Shown here piece after piece: positions 39,311 to 50,949 of a DNA stretch of 64,000 bases. Origin of the DNA: Nocardioides sp. AX2bis. Lineage in GTDB: Bacteria; Actinomycetota; Actinomycetes; Propionibacteriales; Nocardioidaceae. Under the pieces are notes generated by a model. It searched no databases, was not told the origin of the DNA, and saw nothing but the letters and a program-made list of their open reading frames with translations. The stretch lies in contig NZ_LR733215.1 of assembly GCF_902506435.1 (NCBI RefSeq), forward strand, positions 829,540 to 893,539, given 5' to 3'. Numbering within the stretch: position 1 is the first letter of the stretch; the number at the start of each line of letters is the position of its first letter. The position numbers were made by a program, and so were the translations under genes.

Positions 39311-40468
39311 TCAGGCGCGGCCCGGGGGCAGCGGCTCGACCAGGAGCGCCGTGCCGCGGCCCGCGACCCGGGTCAGCACCACGGTGGCGGCGAGGTCCCC
39401 GGTGAGCTTGAGCCGCTTGCGCAGGTCCTCGGGCACGACGTCCACCCCGCGCTTCTTGATGGTCAGCGCGCCGACGTCGCGCTCGCGCAGCGCCGCGCGC
39501 AGCTGCTTCTCGCGGTAGGGCAGCTCCTCGAGCACGCGGTAGCCCCGGGCGAACGGGGTGCGGACGTCCTCGTCGGAGGTGACGTAGGCCAGGTGCGGGT
39601 CGACCCGCCCGCCGGCGACCGTCGCGGCGACCGCGGTGACCAGCCCGGCCCGGATGACCGCGCCGTCCGGCTCGTAGAGGTAGCCGCCGACGCCGCGCAC
39701 CTCGTCCGAGACCGGGTCCCCGTCGGTCAGCGTGGCCAGGCCGGCCCCGGCGACCACGGTGGCGCGCCACCGGACCGTGGCCAGGTGCCCGCCCCACAGC
39801 GCGACCTCCTTGACCTCGCCGTCCTCGCTGACCCACTCCGCCTCGACCCCGTCCGGGACCCGCTCGTGCGGCAGGCCCGGGGCGGCCTTCACGCAGGAGT
39901 CGCGGCCCAGCAGGGACTCGACGAAGTCCCACGAGGGGGTCCAGTCCTCGACCCGGAAGCTGCGCCCGCGCCCGCTGCGGCGCGCAGGGTCGGCGAAGGC
40001 GACGTCGAAGGGGGCGAGGTCCAGCTCGGTGGCGTCGGCCACCGCGACCGCGCCGGGCAGCCCGAGCGCGGCCAGGTTGGCCTCGGCCGCCGCGACCCGC
40101 ACGGGGTCCAGGTCGACCCCGACGCAGGTCAGACCGGCCCGGGCCGCGGCGACGAGGTCACCGCCGACCCCGCAGCCGAGGTCGACGAGGGTGCGGGCGC
40201 CGGAGGCCGCCATCCGGGCGGCGCGGTGGGTCGCGACACGCGTACGGGTGGCCTGCTCGAGGCCGTCACGGGTGAACCACATGACGCCGGCGTCGTCGCC
40301 GAGCTTGGCCCGGGCGTGGCGGCGCAGGTCCACCTGGGTCAGGGCCGCCGCGACCCGGTCGGGGTCCGCGCCGGGCAGCGCGCGCAGGTCCGTACGCCCG
40401 TCGGCGGCGGCCGCCATCAGGGCGCCGCCCTCGTCGCCGGTCAGCCACCGGAAGGTCTCGAGGTCCAC
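39311..40468 (-). CDS. Class I SAM-dependent methyltransferase, THUMP-like domain
   Basis: 385 residues. SAM-binding motif [11 protein letters not shown] lies near residue 95, with GVDLDPVRV after it and ADPARR (catalytic-loop-like) near 155. The C-terminal part (about 290-380), with [10 protein letters not shown] and RKRLKLTGD, resembles the THUMP-like module of this actinobacterial family, suggesting an RNA substrate. Start is GTG 40468. Substrate not established. Confidence 0.85.
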   Translation of the reverse strand: MDLETFRWLTGDEGGALMAAAADGRTDLRALPGADPDRVAAALTQVDLRRHARAKLGDDAGVMWFTRDGLEQATRTRVATHRAARMAASGARTLVDLGCGVGGDLVAAARAGLTCVGVDLDPVRVAAAEANLAALGLPGAVAVADATELDLAPFDVAFADPARRSGRGRSFRVEDWTPSWDFVESLLGRDSCVKAAPGLPHERVPDGVEAEWVSEDGEVKEVALWGGHLATVRWRATVVAGAGLATLTDGDPVSDEVRGVGGYLYEPDGAVIRAGLVTAVAATVAGGRVDPHLAYVTSDEDVRTPFARGYRVLEELPYREKQLRAALRERDVGALTIKKRGVDVVPEDLRKRLKLTGDLAATVVLTRVAGRGTALLVEPLPPGRA

Positions 40469-40504
40469 GCCGCCATCCTCGCAGGGACCGCGGGCCGGGT
40501 GCTC

Positions 40505-40531
40505 CTGGCACTCGGTCGGGGCGAGTGCTAG
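40505..40531. promoter_or_regulatory. CIRCE operator 1 (HrcA site) of groESL
   Basis: CTGGCACTC, 9 nt, GAGTGCTAG: matches the CIRCE consensus TTAGCACTC-N9-GAGTGCTAA in its core and spacing. HrcA repressor binding here would give heat-shock control of groES and groEL. hrcA itself is not in the window. Confidence 0.9.
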
Positions 40532-40538
40532 TTTTGCC

Positions 40539-40565
40539 CTGGCACTCTCGAGGTGAGGGTGCCAG
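40539..40565. promoter_or_regulatory. CIRCE operator 2 of groESL
   Basis: CTGGCACTC, 9 nt, GGGTGCCAG, only 7 bp after the first operator. The right half has one change in the GAGTG core. The two sites are 34 bp apart centre to centre (about three helical turns), suited to cooperative HrcA binding. Confidence 0.85.
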
Positions 40566-40695
40566 TGCAGGCGATGGGCCCGACCCCCGCGACGGCGAGC
40601 CCCGAGCCTGCCCCAGCGTGCACCACCCCCGTCCGGACAACCCGTCCGGGCACCTCTGTCCGTGCAACACAGTGGAGAAAGTGGAGGTCGACATC

Positions 40696-40989
40696 GTGTC
40701 GGTCAACATCAAGCCCCTCGAGGACCGCATCGTGGTCAAGCCGCTCGACGCCGAGCAGACCACCGCCTCCGGCCTCGTCATCCCCGACACCGCCAAGGAG
40801 AAGCCCCAGGAGGGCGAGGTCCTGGCGCTCGGCCCCGGCCGCGTCGACGACAACGGCAACCGCGTCCCGATCGACGTCGCCGTGGGCGACAAGGTCGTCT
40901 ACAGCAAGTACGGCGGCACCGAGGTCAAGTACGCCGGCGAGGAGTACCTCATCCTCTCCGCGCGCGACGTCCTCGCGGTCGTCAGCTGA
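40696..40989 (+). CDS. groES: Co-chaperonin GroES
   Basis: 97-residue 10-kDa co-chaperonin capping Gro[15 protein letters not shown] start, [17 protein letters not shown] mobile loop, [10 protein letters not shown] and [12 protein letters not shown] end are all standard. GTG 40696 follows GGAGG by 8 nt. Control is by the tandem CIRCE sites 130-190 bp upstream. A strong hairpin separates it from groEL. Confidence 0.97.
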   Translation: MSVNIKPLEDRIVVKPLDAEQTTASGLVIPDTAKEKPQEGEVLALGPGRVDDNGNRVPIDVAVGDKVVYSKYGGTEVKYAGEEYLILSARDVLAVVS

Positions 40990-40996
40990 ACACCCC

Positions 40997-42722
<1,726 letters not shown>

Positions 42723-42746
42723 GCCAGCACGGCTGATCCACCACCC

Positions 42747-42785
42747 GGCCCGTCGTCACCTGCCTCGCGCAGGTGGCGGCGGGCC
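42747..42785 (+). terminator. Intrinsic-type terminator after groEL
   Basis: GGCCCGTCGTCACCTGC (42747-42763) pairs with GCAGGTGGCGGCGGGCC (42769-42785): 17-bp stem with two G-U-type changes, 5-nt loop. It lies 25 bp after the groEL stop and 40 bp before the next start. Confidence 0.8.
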
Positions 42786-42824
42786 GTCGCCGTCCCCGGG
42801 CAGGCGGGGCGCGAGGATGACCCC

Positions 42825-43835
42825 ATGATCCGCTTCCCCGCCCCGCTCCGACCCGGTGACCGCATCGGGGTGACGTCGCCGTCCGCCGGTGTCGACGGTC
42901 CGGGTGCCGACCGCATCGACTTCTGCGTCGGCTGGTTGCGCGAGGCCGGGTACGACGTGGTCGTCGGGGAGATGATGGACGGCTCGGGGATCACCTCCGG
43001 CCCGGTCGCGGCCCGTGCGGCCGAGATGACCGCCATGCTGTGCGACCCGTCGATCCGCTGCGTGGTCCCACCCTGGGGCGGCGAGACCGCGGTCGACCTC
43101 GTGGACCTGCTCGACTGGGAGGCGCTGGCCGCGGCCGAGCCGACCTGGCTGGTCGGCTTCTCGGACGTCTCGACCCTCCTGGTGCCGCTGACCACGCGGC
43201 TGGGCTGGGCCACGCTGCACGGCGACAACCTCGCCGACACGCCGTACGCCCCGCCCGACGGGCTGCTGGGCTGGCTCGACGTGCTCGCCGGACCGGGCCC
43301 GCACCGCCAGCGGGACTCCGGCGTGGTCGCCGGCTGGTGGCGCTTCGCGGAGGATCCGCACGCGACCTCGTGGAAGGTCGTCGGCGACGGCGGCTGGTCC
43401 CTCCACGGGGCCGACTCGCTGGACGTCACCGGGCGGCTGGTCGGCGGGTGCGTCGAGACGATGGTGAACCTGGCCGGGACGCCGTACGGCGACGTCGCCG
43501 CCTTCGGTCGTGAGTACGCCGCCGACGGCCTGGTGGTCTACCTCGAGGCCTCCGGCGACGACGCGGCGACCATCTGCAGGCACCTGCACGGCCTCCGGCT
43601 CGCCGGGTGGTTCGACCACGCACGGGCGGTCCTGGTGGGGCGTACCAGCGCGCCCGACCACCCGCAGATGACGCAGCGGGAGGCGGTCGTCGACGCCCTC
43701 GGGAGGCTCGGGCTGCCGATCGTCTGGGACATGGAGATCGGCCACGTCCCGCCGCACCTGCCGTTGGTGAACGGCGCGCTCGCGACCGTGACCGTCGACG
43801 GGGGCGTCCGCGAGATCGTCCAGCACCTCGTCTGA
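42825..43835 (+). CDS. S66-family LD-carboxypeptidase / MccF-like
   Basis: 336-residue serine peptidase of family S66. Nucleophile Ser lies in VGFSDVSTLL (about 110); CVVPPWGGE (about 75) and the C-terminal VLVGRT and DMEIGHVPPHLPL (His of the triad) match. LdcA members release the terminal D-Ala from muropeptides in the cytoplasm; MccF members cleave microcin-type acyl-sulfamoyl adenylates. No signal peptide is seen. It would complement the murein-peptide operon near 51 kb. ATG 42825. Confidence 0.85.
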   Translation: MIRFPAPLRPGDRIGVTSPSAGVDGPGADRIDFCVGWLREAGYDVVVGEMMDGSGITSGPVAARAAEMTAMLCDPSIRCVVPPWGGETAVDLVDLLDWEALAAAEPTWLVGFSDVSTLLVPLTTRLGWATLHGDNLADTPYAPPDGLLGWLDVLAGPGPHRQRDSGVVAGWWRFAEDPHATSWKVVGDGGWSLHGADSLDVTGRLVGGCVETMVNLAGTPYGDVAAFGREYAADGLVVYLEASGDDAATICRHLHGLRLAGWFDHARAVLVGRTSAPDHPQMTQREAVVDALGRLGLPIVWDMEIGHVPPHLPLVNGALATVTVDGGVREIVQHLV

Positions 43836-43860
43836 CGTCGTCCTCCACAGGCGACCGCCC

Positions 43861-43919
43861 CGCGTTGACACCGCACGCAGGTCAGGAGGGGGCCGGAGCC
43901 TGCGGGTGGTGTCAACGCG
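43861..43919. repeat. Long hairpin 1 in the 43.9-kb intergenic region
   Basis: Left arm starts CGCGTTGACACC and ends GCAGG (43861-43881); right arm 43899-43919 pairs at 19 of 21 positions; loop 17 nt starting TCAGGAGGG. It lies after the S66 peptidase and before the convergent aminotransferase. Its core resembles hairpin 2 while its outer arms do not. Confidence 0.75.
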
Positions 43920-43953
43920 ACGGGAACCCCTGTGGACGACCGCCGCCCCGGGG

Positions 43954-44010
43954 TTCGTGTCACGAGAAGCAGGTCTGGAGGGCCTGACGACCTGCTTCTC
44001 ATGACACGAG
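43954..44010. repeat. Long hairpin 2 in the 43.9-kb intergenic region
   Basis: Left arm from TTCGTGTCACGAGAAGC to AGGT (43954-43974), right arm 43990-44010, paired at 19 of 21; loop 15 nt starting CTGGAGGG. It lies 19 bp before the aminotransferase stop codon on the other strand. GCAGGTC-GGAGGG is shared with hairpin 1. One or both may act as terminators. Confidence 0.75.
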
Positions 44011-44029
44011 CACCCGGGCGAGGGTGGCC

Positions 44030-44929
44030 TCAGACGACGAGGGTGCCCTCCACCGCGGTGCGGGCGGCGTACGCCTCGGCGATCGCGGTGCCGACCGGGC
44101 CGCGGGCGCCGGTGCCGATGCGGCGCCCGTCGAGGCAGACCACGGGGGTGACCCCGCCCATCGTGCCGGTCACGAACACCTCGTCGGCGTTGACCAGGTC
44201 GACCAGGGAGTAGTCGCCGACCCGGGCCTCGCGGCCGGTCGCCGCGCAGATCTCGAGCACGGTCTCGCGGGTGATGCCCTCGGGGCAGGCGCGGGTGGTG
44301 CTGGTGTGCACGACGCCGTCGGTGACGTGGAAGACGTGGGTCGCGTTGGTCTCGGCCACGAAGCCCGCGTCGTCGAGCATGAGGGCGTCGTCGGCGCCGG
44401 CGACGTTGGCCTCGATCTTGGCCATGATCGAGGTGAGCAGGTTGTTGTGGTGGATCTTGGGGTCCAGGGAGTCGGCGCGGTGGCGGCGCACCGAGCTGGT
44501 GACCAGGGTGATCCCGGTGTCGTCGTAGACCGGCGACTTGAACTCCGCCAGCACGATCAGCGTCGGGCCCGACGTGTTCAGCCGCGGGTCCATCCCGCTG
44601 GTGAGCTTGACCCCCCGGGTCAGCGTCAGCCGCACGTGGACGTCGTCGGTCATCGCGTTGGCCGCCAGGACCGCGCGCAGCCGCTCCTCGAGCAGCTCTG
44701 CGGCGGGGATCTCGGCGAAGGCCAGCGCGTGCGCGGAGCGGCGCAGCCGGGCGAGGTGCTCGGTGAGCTTGAAGATCCGCCCGTGGTGCAGCCGCAGTCC
44801 CTCCCACACCGCGTCCCCGCCCTGGACGACGGAGTCGAAGGGGCTGATCCCGGCCCGGTCGCGGTGCACCAGGGTGTCGTCGATGCCGACCACCAGGTCG
44901 CGGTTGCGCTCGTCGTACTGCTGCAGCAT
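44030..44929 (-). CDS. Class IV aminotransferase (branched-chain / D-amino acid type)
   Basis: 299-residue fold-type IV PLP enzyme. Lys in DPKIHHNNLLTSIMAK binds PLP; FVAETNATHVFHV and VTGTMGGVTPV form the phosphate and substrate sites; SPFDSVVQGGDAVWEGLR is the N-terminal block. It is 11 bp downstream of a sulfotransferase-like gene; plant proteins annotated as branched-chain aminotransferase-like carry a similar pair of domains fused. Substrate unknown. Confidence 0.88.
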   Translation of the reverse strand: MLQQYDERNRDLVVGIDDTLVHRDRAGISPFDSVVQGGDAVWEGLRLHHGRIFKLTEHLARLRRSAHALAFAEIPAAELLEERLRAVLAANAMTDDVHVRLTLTRGVKLTSGMDPRLNTSGPTLIVLAEFKSPVYDDTGITLVTSSVRRHRADSLDPKIHHNNLLTSIMAKIEANVAGADDALMLDDAGFVAETNATHVFHVTDGVVHTSTTRACPEGITRETVLEICAATGREARVGDYSLVDLVNADEVFVTGTMGGVTPVVCLDGRRIGTGARGPVGTAIAEAYAARTAVEGTLVV

Positions 44930-44940
44930 CAGGGTCGTCC

Positions 44941-45717
44941 TCAGGGGGTCGGGGGCGTGTCGGGCGAGAGGCGGTACGGCGCCAGCGCGTCGTAGTAGGG
45001 CCGGCAGCGCTCCAGGAGCGGGCGGAGCCGGTCGGGCAGCGGGTCGGCTGCGCCGGGGGAGTCGGTGGCGAAGCCGGTCGAGGCCTCCACGCCGGCGTAC
45101 CAGTGCGGGGCCCAGACGCCGTCGGAGCCGCGCGGGCCGGCCGGCCACGCGAGCATCGCCTCGTCGAAGGCGAGGCCGAGGGCGGCGCAGAGCAGGCCGA
45201 GCGTGCCGCGCGGGTCGCGCAGGACGTCGGCGGCGTCGACGACGGGCCCGCCGTGGGTCTCGAACAGCTCGACCTGCTGGGGCAGCCCGAGGTCCTCGAG
45301 GGTCGGCTCGTCGCGGACCTTGGCGTAGGAGGTGAGCACCCGCTCGGGGTCGCGGACCAGGAAGGCGTGCCGCAGCGCGCCCAGCGGCCCGCCCCGGCCG
45401 CCGGGACCACCGGGCACGAACCCCGGGAGCAGGTGGTGCGTCATGTGCTTCTGGTACTGCAACGGCGTCGCGAGCGGACCCTCGACGAGCTCGGCCAGCA
45501 CCACGGCCGGGTCGGTGGGCTGCGAGGCGACCACCTCGTCGCGGCCGGGGTGGTCGAGCCCCGTGGCGGCGAGGTACGCGGCGTACAGCGGCTCGTCGAC
45601 GACGCTGCAGTCGGCGCGGTTCTCGAAGCTGCGCATCATCGCGGTGGACAGGTTGCGCGGTCCCGACCACATCGCGACCCGCACCGTGGCGGTCTCGGGG
45701 TGGCTCACCGGGCGCAT
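44941..45717 (-). CDS. Sulfotransferase-like P-loop protein
   Basis: 258 residues. [15 protein letters not shown] (17-31) is a PAPS-type 5'-phosphosulfate loop rather than a Walker [15 protein letters not shown] (about 122) fits the 3'-phosphate site. It is cotranscribed with the class IV aminotransferase. True sulfotransferase activity is not assured; the pairing suggests a shared small-molecule substrate. ATG 45717 is divergent from rnhA. Confidence 0.82.
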   Translation of the reverse strand: MRPVSHPETATVRVAMWSGPRNLSTAMMRSFENRADCSVVDEPLYAAYLAATGLDHPGRDEVVASQPTDPAVVLAELVEGPLATPLQYQKHMTHHLLPGFVPGGPGGRGGPLGALRHAFLVRDPERVLTSYAKVRDEPTLEDLGLPQQVELFETHGGPVVDAADVLRDPRGTLGLLCAALGLAFDEAMLAWPAGPRGSDGVWAPHWYAGVEASTGFATDSPGAADPLPDRLRPLLERCRPYYDALAPYRLSPDTPPTP

Positions 45718-45751
45718 TCTGCCCCCTGCTCCCGCAGGCCGTCCGGTGGCC

Positions 45752-45757
45752 TAGCGT
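45752..45757 (+). promoter_or_regulatory. -10-like box of rnhA
   Basis: TAGCGT ends 7 nt before GTG 45765, the basis for choosing that start over GTG 45756, which lies within the box. Confidence 0.45.
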
Positions 45758-45764
45758 GCTGCCC

Positions 45765-46235
45765 GTGGACGAGGTCGTGGTGGTGCACACCGACGGGGCG
45801 TGCGTGCCCAACCCCGGGCCCGGGGGCTGGGGCGCGCTGCTGCAGACCGGCCGGCACGAGCTGGAGCTCTGCGGCGGCGAGGCCGGGACGACCACCAACA
45901 ACCGGATGGAGCTGAGGGCGCCGATCGCGGCGCTGGAGACGCTGACCCGCCGGGTGACGGTGCACCTGCACACCGACAGCACCTACGTCCGCAACGGGAT
46001 CACGAAGTGGCTGGCCGGCTGGGAGCGCAACGGGTGGCTGACCTCGGCCAAGGAGCCGGTGAAGAACCGGGACCTGTGGCAGCGGCTGCGCGAGGCCGAG
46101 CTGCAGCACGACGTCACCTGGTTCTGGGTCAAGGGCCACGCCGGCAACGCCGGCAACGAGCGCGCCGACCGGCTCGCCGCGAAGGGCCTCGCCGAGGCGG
46201 TGGCCGAGGGCCGCCGGGATGTGTCGTCGGCGTAA
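45765..46235 (+). CDS. rnhA: Ribonuclease HI
   Basis: 156-residue RNase HI degrading RNA in RNA-DNA hybrids. Catalytic Asp10 in [17 protein letters not shown], Glu in NNRMELRA, Asp in [12 protein letters not shown], and ERADRLA with the last Asp; [12 protein letters not shown] is the handle-to-core block with the catalytic His. No N- or C-terminal fusion domain is present. Confidence 0.94.
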   Translation: MDEVVVVHTDGACVPNPGPGGWGALLQTGRHELELCGGEAGTTTNNRMELRAPIAALETLTRRVTVHLHTDSTYVRNGITKWLAGWERNGWLTSAKEPVKNRDLWQRLREAELQHDVTWFWVKGHAGNAGNERADRLAAKGLAEAVAEGRRDVSSA

Positions 46236-46281
46236 CACGACCGATCCTTCCCGGCAACGTCCCGCTGGCAGCATCGCTCCC

Positions 46282-47166
46282 ATGCTGTGGCGCGTGCGTA
46301 CCAACCTCCCCGACCGGCCCGGGACCCTGGCCGGGCTCGCCCGCACCTGCGGCGAGGCCGGGGTCGACATCCGGCGGATCCAGGTCTTCCCCGGATCGAC
46401 CGTGGGACCGGTGACCGACGAGCTGGTGCTCGAGGCGTCGGACGGGCTCGACGAGGCCGCGATCACCGCGCTGGTGGTGGGGGCGGGCGGCGACCGCGTC
46501 CTGGCGCTGCCGTGCACGGAGGCGGCGCTCGACGACCAGCCCACCCGGTACGTCGAGGCGGCGCGCGCCGTCATCGCGCAGCCGGCCTCCTTCCCCGACG
46601 TGGTGGCCCGCCTCTTCGACGCGGCCGCGGACGTCGACGGCGGTCCGGCCGACGTGATGGAGCTGCGGGTCGGCGACGTGCGCGTGCAGGTGCGCCGACC
46701 TGCCCCCTTCACCCCGACCGAGCGCGAGCGCGGGCTGGCGATGGCCGCCCTGGTCAGCGACGTGCTCGGGCGCGAGCGCAGCAACGGCGCGAGCCGCCGG
46801 ATCGGTGCGGGCGCGACCGTCACCTACGCCGCGCTCGAGACCGCCGTGCAGGCGCGGGTCGACGAGGTCGTGGTGGGCGAGGCCCGGCTGCTGCCGGTCT
46901 CCCTGGACGCGCCCGGCACCCGCGAGGTCGACCTCGACGTCGACGTGTCCTGGCAGCGGCGCGGCATCGGCACCCGCCTGCTCGGCGACGTGGCCCGGCT
47001 GGCCCGCCGCATCGGCGCCGAGGAGCTGCTGGTGCGCACCCGCGCCGACAACCAGGCGGTGATGCCGATGGTGCTCTCGGCGGGGATGCGGGGCCGGATC
47101 AGGATGGCCGGCGACGAGCTGACCGTCCGGATCCCGCTGCGTGACGTACGTCCCCTCGCCGGCTGA
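46282..47166 (+). CDS. ACT-like plus GNAT-like two-domain protein
   Basis: 294 residues. The N-terminal 75 residues (WRVRTNLPDRPGTLAGLARTC, GVDIRRIQVFPG) form an ACT-type regulatory domain. The C-terminal half (about 150-290) has VDLDVDVSWQRRGIGTRLL and RTRADNQAVMPMVLSAGM, a GNAT acetyl-CoA block. An amino-acid-sensing acetyltransferase is the natural reading, but neither ligand nor target is known. It lies 46 bp upstream of guaB. Confidence 0.82.
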   Translation: MLWRVRTNLPDRPGTLAGLARTCGEAGVDIRRIQVFPGSTVGPVTDELVLEASDGLDEAAITALVVGAGGDRVLALPCTEAALDDQPTRYVEAARAVIAQPASFPDVVARLFDAAADVDGGPADVMELRVGDVRVQVRRPAPFTPTERERGLAMAALVSDVLGRERSNGASRRIGAGATVTYAALETAVQARVDEVVVGEARLLPVSLDAPGTREVDLDVDVSWQRRGIGTRLLGDVARLARRIGAEELLVRTRADNQAVMPMVLSAGMRGRIRMAGDELTVRIPLRDVRPLAG

Positions 47167-48714
<1,548 letters not shown>

Positions 48715-48729
48715 CCGGACCGCGGTGCC

Positions 48730-49119
48730 TCAGAGCTCGCCGGTGAGGAACTGGGCGCGGCCCAGGCCGAACGACCAGTCCTCGCGCTCCGCGGCGACCA
48801 CCGAGACGACGAGGTCCTCCGGGCGCACCCCGGCGCGCTGCTCCAGACGCTCGGCCAGCGCGGCGTACAGCGCCTGCTTCTGAGCGGCGCTCCGGCCCTG
48901 CTGGGTGACCTGGACGACCATCACGCCGTCGCTGCGCTCGAGGCCGAGGCCGGTGTCCTCGCAGATGATGCGGCCCGGGCGGTGCTCGGTGATCACCTGG
49001 TAGCGGTCGCGCGGGGGAGCCGCGAAGACGTCCTCCAGGCACTCCTGGACGACGTCGGCGATGGTCCTCAGCTCGTCGTCGGCGCGTCCCTCGAGCAGGT
49101 CGATCCTCACCAGTGGCAT
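48730..49119 (-). CDS. Tautomerase-family protein
   Basis: 129-residue MIF/4-OT-superfamily protein. Starting at ATG 49119 gives MPLVRIDLLEGR, exposing Pro as N-terminal residue after Met removal, the catalytic base of the family; a longer start would bury it. RYQVITEHRPG and VVQVTQQGRSAAQKQAL follow. Substrate unknown. It is convergent with guaB and divergent from guaB3. Confidence 0.88.
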   Translation of the reverse strand: MPLVRIDLLEGRADDELRTIADVVQECLEDVFAAPPRDRYQVITEHRPGRIICEDTGLGLERSDGVMVVQVTQQGRSAAQKQALYAALAERLEQRAGVRPEDLVVSVVAAEREDWSFGLGRAQFLTGEL

Positions 49120-49149
49120 GCGGCCAGCGTCGCACCCGCGACCAGCCAC

Positions 49150-49155
49150 TAGGGT
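49150..49155 (+). promoter_or_regulatory. -10-like box of guaB3
   Basis: TAGGGT ends 7 nt before GTG 49163; no ribosome site is present between, in line with other leaderless starts here. Confidence 0.5.
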
Positions 49156-49162
49156 GGACGGC

Positions 49163-50269
49163 GTGACCGAGATCGAGATCGGGCGCGCCAAGCGGGCCCG
49201 CCGCGCCTACTCCTTCGACGACATCGCGATCGTGCCCTCCCGGCGCACCCGCGACCCGGAGGAGGTCAGCGTCGACTGGCAGATCGACGCCTACCGCTTC
49301 GACATCCCCGTGCTGGCCGCGCCGATGGACTCCGTGATGTCGCCGGCCACCGCGATCGCGCTCGGTCGCCTCGGCGGCCTCGGCGTGCTCAACCTCGAGG
49401 GGCTCTGGACCCGGTACGAGGACCCCGAGCCGCTGCTCGAGGAGGTCGCCCAGCTGCGCGGCACCGAGGCGACCCGTCGGATGCAGGCGATCTACGCCGA
49501 GCCGGTGCGGCCCGAGCTGATCACCGAGCGGCTGCGCGAGGTGCGCGCCGCCGGGGTCACCGTGGCCGGGTCGCTGTCGCCCCAGCGCACCCAGGAGCTC
49601 TCCAAGGTCGTGGTGGACGCCGGCGTCGACATGTTCGTCATCCGCGGCACCACCGTCAGCGCCGAGCACGTCTCCAGCCAGGCGGAGCCGCTGAACCTCA
49701 AGGAGTTCATCTACGAGCTCGACGTGCCGGTCGTCGTCGGCGGGTGCGCCACCCACCAGGCGGCGCTGCACCTGATGCGCACCGGCGCCGCGGGCGTGCT
49801 CGTCGGCTTCGGCGGCGGCGCCGCGCACACCACGCGTACGGTCCTCGGCCTCGCCGTCCCGATGGCCTCCGCGGTCGCCGACGTGGCCGGTGCCCGGCGC
49901 GACTACCTCGACGAGTCCGGTGGCCGCTACGTCCACGTCATCGCAGACGGCTCGATCGGGATGTCCGGCGACGTCGCCAAGGCGATCGCCTGCGGGGCCG
50001 ACGCGGTGATGGTCGGCTCGCCGCTGGCTCGCGCGAGCGACGCGCCGGGCCGCGGCTTCCACTGGGGCGCCGAGGCGCACCACGACGAGCTGCCGCGCGG
50101 CCAGCGGGTCGAGTTCGAGCAGGTCGGCACGCTCGAGGAGATCCTCTTCGGACCCTCGCGGGTCGCCGACGGCACGATGAACCTTGTGGGCGCGCTGCGC
50201 CGGTCGATGGCCACCACGGGCTACACCGAGCTCAAGGAGTTCCAGCGCGTGGAGGTCGTCACCACGTGA
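49163..50269 (+). CDS. guaB3: GuaB3 family IMPDH-related protein
   Basis: 368-residue IMPDH/GMPR-fold barrel without CBS domains. YSFDDIAIVPSRRTRDPEEV, LAAPMDSVMSP and VHVIADGSIGMSGDVAKAIACGAD are conserved. At the catalytic loop, where IMPDH reads GSICTTR, this reads GGAAHTTR, so His takes the Cys position by eye. Cyanobacterial GuaB3 has been described as a GMP reductase; activity here is uncertain. It lies just downstream of guaB as in mycobacteria, and couples to the HAD gene by GTGA. Confidence 0.9.
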   Translation: MTEIEIGRAKRARRAYSFDDIAIVPSRRTRDPEEVSVDWQIDAYRFDIPVLAAPMDSVMSPATAIALGRLGGLGVLNLEGLWTRYEDPEPLLEEVAQLRGTEATRRMQAIYAEPVRPELITERLREVRAAGVTVAGSLSPQRTQELSKVVVDAGVDMFVIRGTTVSAEHVSSQAEPLNLKEFIYELDVPVVVGGCATHQAALHLMRTGAAGVLVGFGGGAAHTTRTVLGLAVPMASAVADVAGARRDYLDESGGRYVHVIADGSIGMSGDVAKAIACGADAVMVGSPLARASDAPGRGFHWGAEAHHDELPRGQRVEFEQVGTLEEILFGPSRVADGTMNLVGALRRSMATTGYTELKEFQRVEVVTT

Positions 50270-50949
50270 GCGGTGACGGCGACCCGGCACGGGTGGTCGT
50301 GCTCGACGTCAACGAGACGTTGTCCGACCTCGCCCCGCTGCGCGCCCGCTTCGCCGAGGTCGGCGCCGACGAGGCGCTCGCCGCGACGTGGTTCGCCGCC
50401 GTGCTGCGCGAGGGCATGGCGCTGGCCGCCGTCGGCCAGCAGGCCGCCTTCGCCGAGATCGGGGCCCACGTCCTCGACGTGCTGCTGCCGGCGGACCTGA
50501 CCCTGCAGCGCGCCGCCGCGGTCGACCACGTGCTCGGGGCGTTCTCCGGGCTGTCGGTGCACCCCGACGTCCCCGACGGCCTCCGCGCGCTGCGCGAGCA
50601 GGGCGTGCGGGTGCTCACCCTGAGCAACGGCGCGGCCGCGGTCGCCCAGGGCCTGCTCGAGCGGGCCGGGGTCGCGGACCTGGTCGAGGCCACGTTGTCG
50701 GTGGCCGACGCGGGCGTCTGGAAGCCGGCCGCGGCGGCCTACGCCCACGCGGTGGCCTGGTCGGGGGAGCCGGCCGCGGCCCACCTGCTCGTGGCGGTCC
50801 ATCCCTGGGACGTGCACGGTGCGCAGCAGGCCGGCTGGTCGGGTGCCTTGGTGGACCGGTCCGGCACCACCCCGTACCCCGGGTACCTCGACGCCCCGGT
50901 GCTCCGCGTGCGGGACCTGACCGACCTCGCCGCCCGCCTGGGCCGCTGA
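50266..50949 (+). CDS. HAD-family hydrolase, haloacid-dehalogenase type II-like
   Basis: 227 residues. Nucleophile Asp in VVVLDVNETLSD, Ser/Asn of LTLSNGAAA, Lys in VWKPAAAAY and the acidic block replaced by VAVHPWDVHGA, the pattern of L-2-haloacid dehalogenases. Halide chemistry is not assured. GTG 50266 overlaps guaB3 (GTGA) and the stop overlaps the next ATG (TGATG), making it part of a coupled run. Confidence 0.88.
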   Translation: MSGDGDPARVVVLDVNETLSDLAPLRARFAEVGADEALAATWFAAVLREGMALAAVGQQAAFAEIGAHVLDVLLPADLTLQRAAAVDHVLGAFSGLSVHPDVPDGLRALREQGVRVLTLSNGAAAVAQGLLERAGVADLVEATLSVADAGVWKPAAAAYAHAVAWSGEPAAAHLLVAVHPWDVHGAQQAGWSGALVDRSGTTPYPGYLDAPVLRVRDLTDLAARLGR

